64,000 bases of DNA from a virus. The translations under genes and the position numbers were made by a program. The stretch spans positions 284,583 through 348,582 of IMG/VR virus record IMGVR_UViG_3300027770_000025, one strand, 5' to 3'. Positions 58,394-64,000 of the stretch are shown piece after piece. The notes beneath the pieces were generated by a model. It did no database searches. It saw only the letters and a list, made by a program, of their open reading frames with translations, and was not told the origin of the DNA. Numbering within the stretch: position 1 is the first letter of the stretch; each line of letters starts with the position of its first letter.

Positions 58394-59350
58394 TTATTTT
58401 TTAATAAACCCGAGTATTTCTAAAATCTGATAAATATTCTTCGAATCATCATCAGTCATATAATAAGCATCTTCGTTGTTATTATATGAGCCCGAATAGG
58501 TTGGTAAATCCCTAAATAGTACAGGGGTCTTCCAAGAAAGCGATTCCTTTATGCATAGAGGATTTAATTCTATAATTGAATTAAAAACAAATAAATCTGC
58601 AGCTTGATAGAATACATCAACATCATTTCTTTCCCCCCAAATAGTGCAATTTCCAGGTAATTCATCCATTAGGGGTTTCCAATAATCCTCAAAATTAGAA
58701 GCTTGGTTTCCTACGAAATGAAATTGTATAGGGAAATATTCAAGTAGTCTAGCGTACTTAATAAGCTCCCCCTGATTTTTACCAGGGGTAAATAATCCAA
58801 CATTTATAACATGTTTTTTAGAGTGATCTAGCCCTAGATATTCTATAGAATTATTTTTGTCTGGTTTTTTAATTTCAATCGGATACTCTAGTAGTTCGCT
58901 AGGGATTCCTAGGATTTTGAATTTTTCATCTATCCATTTAGAAACCATGACAAACTTATCTGGTTTATAAATTTTGATCGTGGGATCGAATTGTGAACTA
59001 TGACAGGTCTCACATATAACATAATCCCTTTCCGGCCGATAAATGTTCTTTAGAACTTCATTATCAACAAATGTTTCGGGTAACTCTTCGAAATGTACCA
59101 CATCAGGTCTTATCTGTTCTATTATTTCTATTAGCCTTTTCTTATCGTCACCAAGAGCTATAAACCTATCACCAAGAATTGATATAACTTTATTTCTCTG
59201 GACAACATAATGATCACCATAGAAACTGTATTCCACACAATATATCTCAGCAGAGTCGTTTAATGACTCTATCTTCTTTAGTAGATATTGGGGAAGTCCT
59301 CCGGTAGAAAAATGTGGGGAAATATAAAGTATTCTCCTTCTATTTTCCAT
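58394..59350 (-). CDS. Glycosyltransferase, GT4-type
   Basis: The 318-residue protein has an N-terminal Rossmann half starting ILYISPHFSTGGLPQYLLKK with the glycine loop, then VNVG-type GLFTPGKNQGELIKYARLL and the C-terminal donor half AADLFVFNSIIELNPLCIKE, in which ELNP-C-KE stands in for the E-x7-E motif of GT-B enzymes. It is somewhat short for GT4. It would transfer a sugar from a nucleotide donor; the acceptor is unknown. Confidence 0.75.
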   Translation of the reverse strand: MENRRRILYISPHFSTGGLPQYLLKKIESLNDSAEIYCVEYSFYGDHYVVQRNKVISILGDRFIALGDDKKRLIEIIEQIRPDVVHFEELPETFVDNEVLKNIYRPERDYVICETCHSSQFDPTIKIYKPDKFVMVSKWIDEKFKILGIPSELLEYPIEIKKPDKNNSIEYLGLDHSKKHVINVGLFTPGKNQGELIKYARLLEYFPIQFHFVGNQASNFEDYWKPLMDELPGNCTIWGERNDVDVFYQAADLFVFNSIIELNPLCIKESLSWKTPVLFRDLPTYSGSYNNNEDAYYMTDDDSKNIYQILEILGFIKK

Positions 59351-59358
59351 ATTGAGTA

Positions 59359-59634
59359 TTAACCTTCTTTTGTAAATATTCCGCTTTCGAAATCAAGTTT
59401 TCCGTTTCCGAATTGGTCAGTTACTTTTTTCTGTAAATCTGATTCCTTTAAAGAGATATCTTCTGCATAATCGTAAAGAGAATTAATCTCTGTCTCAATA
59501 ATTTCTAAATCTTTTCTATGAAAAGCTGCTTCGATGTTAAGTCTTCCTACTCTAACAACGTTTGCTGTTAATTCGTCTCTTAATTTCTGGATCTCCATTA
59601 AGAGTTCTTCTGGTAATTTAATTTGTTCTGACAT
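59359..59634 (-). CDS. Coiled-coil protein, 91 aa, between glycosyltransferases
   Basis: A short helical protein (MSEQIKLPEELLMEIQKLRD onwards) with leucine/isoleucine heptads and an end GKLDFESGIFTKEG. It has no catalytic motif. It sits between two glycosyltransferase genes with gaps of 8 and 15 bases. It may help the complex or be an unrelated small protein. Confidence 0.5.
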   Translation of the reverse strand: MSEQIKLPEELLMEIQKLRDELTANVVRVGRLNIEAAFHRKDLEIIETEINSLYDYAEDISLKESDLQKKVTDQFGNGKLDFESGIFTKEG

Positions 59635-59649
59635 ATCTTATTTTTTATT

Positions 59650-60855
59650 TTATAGTGATGGCCCTTTGACCGATTTTAATATTTTAGTCTCTATAGGGGC
59701 ATTTTGTTCTATATTTTCTCCTATTATTTTTGATTTTATTATTGCTCTCTCGTGGAGCTGTTTTACGTAATCGCCAGTGTCATAATATGCTGAATTTATT
59801 AAAAGGAAACATCTAAACGGGAATGGATTTTTTCTATTCTGATTTATGAGCCTTTCGGTGCAGGTCAACATAGAATTGTAATCTTCTACACATTCAAATG
59901 TTTCTGCCATCCACATAATATGTTCATTCCTTTCACAACAGAACTGCTCTGCATACCGATAGTGATCTATTGACAATTCGTAGTCGCCAATGAATCTATA
60001 AGCGTATCCCATCAAACAAAGTGCAAGATAAGCCATCTCATTAGGAAGATGCCCTATTTTTTTATCCGCCCATCCGTTGTTTATATTCAGGTACTGCTCG
60101 AAATAAAATATACACCTTCTTGCGTACTCGTCCGCGTGATCCTTTTTGAAAGGAAATTCTGAATAATTTCCATAACAATCGGAATAACTTTTACCTAAAT
60201 ACCAAAGGTGATACATGTCATTCAGAATCTTTCCGTTTGCAACTTGGTCTATTTCAAGTTCCAAAGCATCTCTCAGAAATTTCGTAGGGGAATTCCAGGT
60301 TTGGCCATCATTAGTTATAATGTGTCTAAAAGATCTAGGTAAATTTACCCTTTGAAATCCTTCGTTATCATCTCCATATCCAGGAAGCAGTATAACTTCA
60401 TGTCTTTTATCGTGCTTAAAAATCCAGGGTAATTTAGCATTCCATAGCCATGTTCTAAAATATATGCTACCTCCAGAATCCGCAGTTATATTAAAACTCT
60501 GAATGTTTGTATTTTCTAATAATTCCCAAGCAAAATCTGAATCGACAACCAGCTGTTCATCAGCATCCATTCTAAGAATCCAATCACATCCGTGATCTGA
60601 TGTTAAACATTTTTGTAGTGCATGGTCTCTGTTAAACCCAGGATATTCCCATTTGGTCTCGTATAAGAATCCAGGGATTTGTTTTTCCCTCATGAAGTTT
60701 CTTATCAGATCCTGTGTTCCGTCTACTGATCCATTATCTTGTATAACCCAATAATCAACATACACATAGCAGGATTCAAGCATTCTTAAAATGGTATTTG
60801 CTTCATTAGCAACCATAGCATTTAAGCATATTCTACTTCTTCTTTTCATGTACAT
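59650..60855 (-). CDS. Glycosyltransferase, GT2-type, with helical C-terminal repeats
   Basis: The 401-residue protein starts RICLNAMVANEANTILRMLE and has WVIQDNGSVDGTQDLI, then DWILRMDADEQLVV, the GT-A nucleotide-sugar and metal-binding motif (DAD). This type resembles the WaaE/KdtX group (GT2). The C-terminal half (about 200 residues) contains TPR-like helices (YLALCLMGYAYRFIGDYELS). The start may be at 60855 or at the Met two codons later. It overlaps the next gene by 23 bases. Confidence 0.75.
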   Translation of the reverse strand: MYMKRRSRICLNAMVANEANTILRMLESCYVYVDYWVIQDNGSVDGTQDLIRNFMREKQIPGFLYETKWEYPGFNRDHALQKCLTSDHGCDWILRMDADEQLVVDSDFAWELLENTNIQSFNITADSGGSIYFRTWLWNAKLPWIFKHDKRHEVILLPGYGDDNEGFQRVNLPRSFRHIITNDGQTWNSPTKFLRDALELEIDQVANGKILNDMYHLWYLGKSYSDCYGNYSEFPFKKDHADEYARRCIFYFEQYLNINNGWADKKIGHLPNEMAYLALCLMGYAYRFIGDYELSIDHYRYAEQFCCERNEHIMWMAETFECVEDYNSMLTCTERLINQNRKNPFPFRCFLLINSAYYDTGDYVKQLHERAIIKSKIIGENIEQNAPIETKILKSVKGPSL

Positions 60856-62095
60856 AGTTTAAATAACATTCATCCACACCGAATTTAAGTCTTTCTAACC
60901 CGGAATTCTGCAATCTCGGGCTAGTTCTGGTTTCATTATCCCAATCCCAATCAACTCCTCCTATATCTAATATTCTTTGATGGATCATTTCATTATAATG
61001 ATCACGAATTAATCTAGCTCTTCTATTTATATCAATCGAATTATTGCTTGTAGTGGTGTTTTTATCGCTGTACTGGAGATATAACATCTCTTTCACATGT
61101 ATCATTCGAGTATTGATAAAAGTCCTTATAATGAGCTCAAAATCGTCCGCTACGGGAAATTTAATATTATGCCCACCTATCTTCTGGTAAATGTCTCTAC
61201 GCCATATTCTAGCGTGATTAGGCATACCTATATTAAATCTTATTGTTCTTGGATTTATATCCGCCGTATGGTGTGCTAAATACTCCTTACCGTCAGCAAC
61301 CACCATTGTGTGCCCAGCATATCCCCAGCAATATGCGTTATCATGTCGTCCGTACCAATCGCCTGATCTACCGCTATCATAGCTTTTAAATTCACCGTCA
61401 TCATAAAGTTCGCAGCAATCTGTGTATATGAAACCAGCATCCTTATATGTAATTGAAGCTTCATAGCAAATCTCAAGACAGTTGCTTATTAAAGCATCAT
61501 CATGATCCAATTCAAGAAGCCACTCACCCTCGCATAGCATAGCTGCTCTGTGCTTTGCAAGCCCTATATTACCGTTACTTATAGGGAGTATTCTATGAAT
61601 TTTAATCCTAAAATCTTTCTGTGATAGCTCGTTTAGATATTTCCATGTCAGGTCCGCATTAGAATCATCTACTATAACCCATTCCCAATCTTGCATTGTT
61701 TGAGCTTTTAGACTATCGTACATGCGATCAATCTTAATAGTGCTGGTATTATATGTTGGGGTAAATATAGAGAATTTAGGCTTGGATAAAGAGCAATTTA
61801 TAAATGTTGATTGTACAACTATATCGTTTGCTAAAACGTTATCAGGAATCTGTGAATCCCTGGAAAACATTATCTCTTTAAGTCTAAAGTCATCGACGTT
61901 TATTTGATCACCGATCGATATTATAAGATCTGGCTTATATAATGAATAATCCTCTACGACTGTATTATTATAGATCAATGAGTGGACTATTACTTCATCA
62001 AAAAGTCCTTCCTCATAATAGATATCAGATTGGAGTTTTATAGTTCCTTTTACTGGCCAGCCATAAACAATTGCACTAGGTTTTGCTGTTTGCAT
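60833..62095 (-). CDS. Glycosyltransferase, GT2-type, with N-terminal extension
   Basis: After about 100 unfamiliar residues, a GT-A domain begins PKFSIFTPTYNTSTIKIDRM, with WEWVIVDDSNADLT, then EGEWLLELDHDDALI carrying the DxD motif (DHDD). It also has GRSGDWYGRHDNAYCWGYAG as an acceptor-side block. It is a family 2 glycosyltransferase with an additional domain. The stop overlaps the start of the next gene; the oxygenase gene upstream shares a base with it. Confidence 0.8.
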   Translation of the reverse strand: MQTAKPSAIVYGWPVKGTIKLQSDIYYEEGLFDEVIVHSLIYNNTVVEDYSLYKPDLIISIGDQINVDDFRLKEIMFSRDSQIPDNVLANDIVVQSTFINCSLSKPKFSIFTPTYNTSTIKIDRMYDSLKAQTMQDWEWVIVDDSNADLTWKYLNELSQKDFRIKIHRILPISNGNIGLAKHRAAMLCEGEWLLELDHDDALISNCLEICYEASITYKDAGFIYTDCCELYDDGEFKSYDSGRSGDWYGRHDNAYCWGYAGHTMVVADGKEYLAHHTADINPRTIRFNIGMPNHARIWRRDIYQKIGGHNIKFPVADDFELIIRTFINTRMIHVKEMLYLQYSDKNTTTSNNSIDINRRARLIRDHYNEMIHQRILDIGGVDWDWDNETRTSPRLQNSGLERLKFGVDECYLNYVHEKKK

Positions 62096-62673
62096 TATAT
62101 CTCGGTATTAAAAAAGAATAATTGAAATAATCTTCCGTTTTCTTTACTGTCACCAAAATAGTCTAAAGAGACATGAAATAGATCTCCCCTATAAAGGGCA
62201 AGTCTATTATACACATTCCCTATTTTATCGACCATCTCCCATTTAGTGTAGTCTTGTGAATATCTATTATGAATAGCATTTGCATTCTCCTCCTCCGTGT
62301 GCTCATAATTTTTCCAATTACGGAGGCCATTTTCTTTAAGTTTAAATAATCCAGTCCCTGATGAAATAGGTGCATCTGGGGTTAGATAAAGAACACCCGC
62401 CCAATTTGTTGTATAATCAGAATGTATCCATGATCTATCAGAGGCTAAGGTGTATTGAAAAGCTCCAGTTGAATCATCGCCCCACCAAGTAACGTTTCCG
62501 GCAAAAGGTCTGATTATATCCTGAATTAATCCCTTAGAACTATCAGTCATAAAAGATGCTGTTCTCTGTCCTGGGTAATTCCCAATTGAGCTAAATTCTT
62601 GGCTAAGAGCAAAAGCCCTAACCTCATCGGGATTATCATAAAAGTCATCAACTATTAAACTTTGTACTCTCAT
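62095..62673 (-). CDS. 2-oxoglutarate/Fe(II) oxygenase-like protein (DUF6445-type)
   Basis: The 192-residue protein has the HxD...H pattern of the double-stranded beta-helix oxygenases. It shows SWIHSDYTTNWAGVLYLTPD with H84 and D86, then GDLFHVSLDYFG with H167 and NGRLFQLFFFNT with R181 as the 2-oxoglutarate-binding residue. Family members hydroxylate proteins or small molecules. It stands directly downstream of the collagen-like fibre gene and upstream of four glycosyltransferases, so hydroxylation of the fibre is a natural hypothesis. Substrate and activity are not shown by sequence. Confidence 0.7.
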   Translation of the reverse strand: MRVQSLIVDDFYDNPDEVRAFALSQEFSSIGNYPGQRTASFMTDSSKGLIQDIIRPFAGNVTWWGDDSTGAFQYTLASDRSWIHSDYTTNWAGVLYLTPDAPISSGTGLFKLKENGLRNWKNYEHTEEENANAIHNRYSQDYTKWEMVDKIGNVYNRLALYRGDLFHVSLDYFGDSKENGRLFQLFFFNTEI

Positions 62674-62831
62674 AATTTACGATATAATTTATAGATTATA
62701 CTAAAAAATTTAGCTTAGGTTCCAGTAAAATTAATAAAAGATATGGATTTTATATCCAGTATACAGTTGAATGAGTTAGGTTAAATCAGAACCATATAAT
62801 ATCAAGAAATAAATAGCTGATCGAAAAAAAA

Positions 62832-64000
62832 TTACTTTTTCTTAAGTTCCCTGAGCTCTGCAGAAAGTTCTTTAATAGCTTCTATTAATAACGGAATGAT
62901 CTTTTCGTACTTAACCCCTTTAAATCCGCTAAGTCTCGTGGTGACAACTTCAGGTAAAACCGATTCTATCTCCTGCGCGATAACTCCAACATCATGACCT
63001 TCGAATCCATGCTGATACCTATGTTCTAGTTTCCAATCAAACTCATAACCTGAGATGGATTCCACTTTACTTAGTGCGTCCGAAATTTTAACGATGTTCT
63101 GTTTTAAATCCCTATCCGAAGTAGAGAAAGCAACAATATCAGCCTCAGCATCAATCCTACCAACGACATTAGCATATCCGATTTTTCCACTACCAATATT
63201 TGGCCCTACTGCCAGTGCAGTAGTTATGACTATACCACCATTTGCTGTAGTATTCTCTGACATACTAGCGTTACCTAAAGCAGATGCGCTGGTCCAATAG
63301 GCAATACTCGGTGCGATACCTCCTGTTAAACCACCACCACCCCCTGCTGCTCCTTGTGCTCCGTTGACTCCTGAAGTTCCTGCTGATCCTGTTTTACCAC
63401 TAGATCCTGATGATCCTGCTGCTCCTTGTGCTCCTTGTGCTCCTTGTGCTCCAACTGTTCCTTGTGCTCCTTGAGCACCTGTAATACTTATACCGGCTGG
63501 TCCAACTGTTCCTTGTGCTCCTTGTGCTCCATTGACTCCTGATGTACCACTAGATCCTGCTGATCCTGCTGCTCCTTGTGCTCCTTGTGCTCCTTGTGCT
63601 CCTTGTGCTCCAACTGTTCCTTGTGCTCCTTGTGCTCCTTGTGCTCCATTGACTCCTGATGTACCACTAGATCCTGCTGAACCATCTCCTCCGTTTCCCC
63701 CATTTTTTCCTGCTGCTCCTTGTGCTCCTTGTGCTCCATTTCCTGCTGGTCCAACTGTTCCTTGTGCTCCTTGTGCTCCATTGACTCCTGATGTACCACT
63801 AGATCCTGCTGATCCTGCTGCTCCTTGTGCTCCTTGTGCTCCTTGTGCTCCTTGTGCTCCTTGTGCTCCTTGTGCTCCATTTACTCCTGATGTACCACTA
63901 GATCCTGCTGATCCTGCTGCTCCTTGTGCTCCTTGTGCTCCTTGTGCTCCTTGTGCTCCTTGTGCTCCTTGTGCTCCTTGTGCTCCTGTTTTTCCACTAG
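62832..64000 (-). CDS. Collagen-like tail fibre with S74 chaperone domain, 5' end outside window
   Basis: The frame is open from the stop at 62832 to the window edge, with no stop, so at least 389 residues are present. From 63351 to 64000 it consists of Gly-x-y triplets (mostly [21 protein letters not shown]), with an interruption at [12 protein letters not shown] Gly-rich hinge and a linker [20 protein letters not shown] follow. The C-terminal 110 residues are an S74 intramolecular chaperone: [50 protein letters not shown] and a [16 protein letters not shown] helix. In S74 proteins the chain is cut before Ser of SDRDLK after trimer folding. Confidence 0.9.
   Translation of the reverse strand, partial: SGKTGAQGAQGAQGAQGAQGAQGAQGAAGSAGSSGTSGVNGAQGAQGAQGAQGAQGAQGAAGSAGSSGTSGVNGAQGAQGTVGPAGNGAQGAQGAAGKNGGNGGDGSAGSSGTSGVNGAQGAQGAQGTVGAQGAQGAQGAQGAAGSAGSSGTSGVNGAQGAQGTVGPAGISITGAQGAQGTVGAQGAQGAQGAAGSSGSSGKTGSAGTSGVNGAQGAAGGGGGLTGGIAPSIAYWTSASALGNASMSENTTANGGIVITTALAVGPNIGSGKIGYANVVGRIDAEADIVAFSTSDRDLKQNIVKISDALSKVESISGYEFDWKLEHRYQHGFEGHDVGVIAQEIESVLPEVVTTRLSGFKGVKYEKIIPLLIEAIKELSAELRELKKK
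63351..64000 (-). repeat. 9-bp tandem repeats coding for the collagen-like tract
   Basis: Runs of the 9-bp unit (TGCTCCTTG on the plus strand, coding Gly-Ala-Gln) alternate with longer blocks ([12 protein letters not shown]). In-frame slippage would change fibre length without changing the frame. Confidence 0.85.

Noticed and set aside
62749-62756. GATATAAA on the minus strand upstream of the oxygenase gene
   Set aside because: It resembles the late box but differs in two positions and lies 76 bases before the start, outside the usual 20-30 range.
63488-63880. Open frame coding long His-Lys-Glu-Gln repeats (EHKEHKE...)
   Set aside because: It is the shadow of the collagen-like frame: the same 9-bp unit read in another phase. 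The Gly-x-y frame continues without a stop into the S74 domain and is the real one.
63351-64000. Repeat array that could be taken for a CRISPR
   Set aside because: There are no spacers of constant size, the units are 9 bp and in frame with a coding sequence, and no cas genes are near.
1-64000. tRNA, rRNA, IS elements or integrase
   Set aside because: I looked for cloverleaf-type stems, CCA ends, transposase motifs and inverted terminal repeats and found none that I can support.

Overview
The window is a 64 kb piece of an AT-rich, T4-like contractile-tailed phage genome, very probably from a phage of Bacteroidota. The T4 relationship is read from the proteins: major capsid (gp23), prohead protease (gp21), portal (gp20, two copies), head-completion nuclease (gp4), small and large terminase (gp16, gp17), tail sheath (gp18), tail tube (gp19, two copies), a gp26-type tail protein, a gp55-type late sigma, clamp loader ATPase (gp44), DNA ligase (gp30) and RNase H. 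The host assignment is an inference. Several metabolic operons are preceded by a TAnnTTTG box, the -7 element of the Bacteroidota housekeeping sigma factor, and start codons follow A-rich leaders without a clear Shine-Dalgarno sequence. All genes but one read leftward (minus strand).

Layout, left to right. 1-7012: baseplate hub and wedge-like genes, a Nudix hydrolase and small unknown genes. 7101-7829: the only rightward gene. 7881-10937: small unknown genes, an asparagine synthetase and a P-loop kinase. 11047-23227: the head block, with four coiled-coil or internal-type proteins, the capsid protein, a protease fused to a 13-unit scaffold-like repeat, an 874-residue unknown and a nucleotidyltransferase. 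23245-24104: a 92-bp perfect direct repeat flanking one small gene. 24057-31244: DNA metabolism (exonuclease, UvdE-like protein, RNase H, guanylate kinase, clamp loader, ligase). 31466-36191: two portals, gp4 and the gp55-type sigma. 36304-40995: a large acidic protein with a probable -1 frameshift extension, two paralogous small proteins and two membrane proteins. 41097-44204: an unknown gene, then an early operon (RecB-type nuclease, membrane protein, ECF-type sigma, dCMP deaminase). 44269-57152: tape-measure candidate, gp26-like protein with a probable +1 frameshift, tubes, sheath, terminase and a large structural protein. 57205-64000: a BAHT-type O-glycosyltransferase, three more glycosyltransferases, a 2-oxoglutarate/Fe(II) oxygenase and a collagen-like fibre with an S74 chaperone tail.

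Two promoter classes can be read. A TAnnTTTG class with an upstream CCG element precedes the metabolic operons. A GATATATA class lies 20-30 bases upstream of many structural genes and is likely the counterpart of the T4 late promoter TATAAATA. Two phage sigma factors are present to serve such a cascade.

The most unusual points are: a candidate prfB-like +1 frameshift (CUU UGA) in the tail chaperone position before the tape measure; a candidate -1 frameshift (A AAA AAC, then UAA) in a large virion-type gene; a collagen-like fibre next to an oxygenase and four glycosyltransferases, one of an autotransporter-heptosyltransferase type with four spaced cysteines, which looks like a phage-borne fibre hydroxylation and glycosylation system; tandem portal and tail tube paralogues; and a shared capsid-targeting and LNE-type cleavage signature in a set of head proteins.
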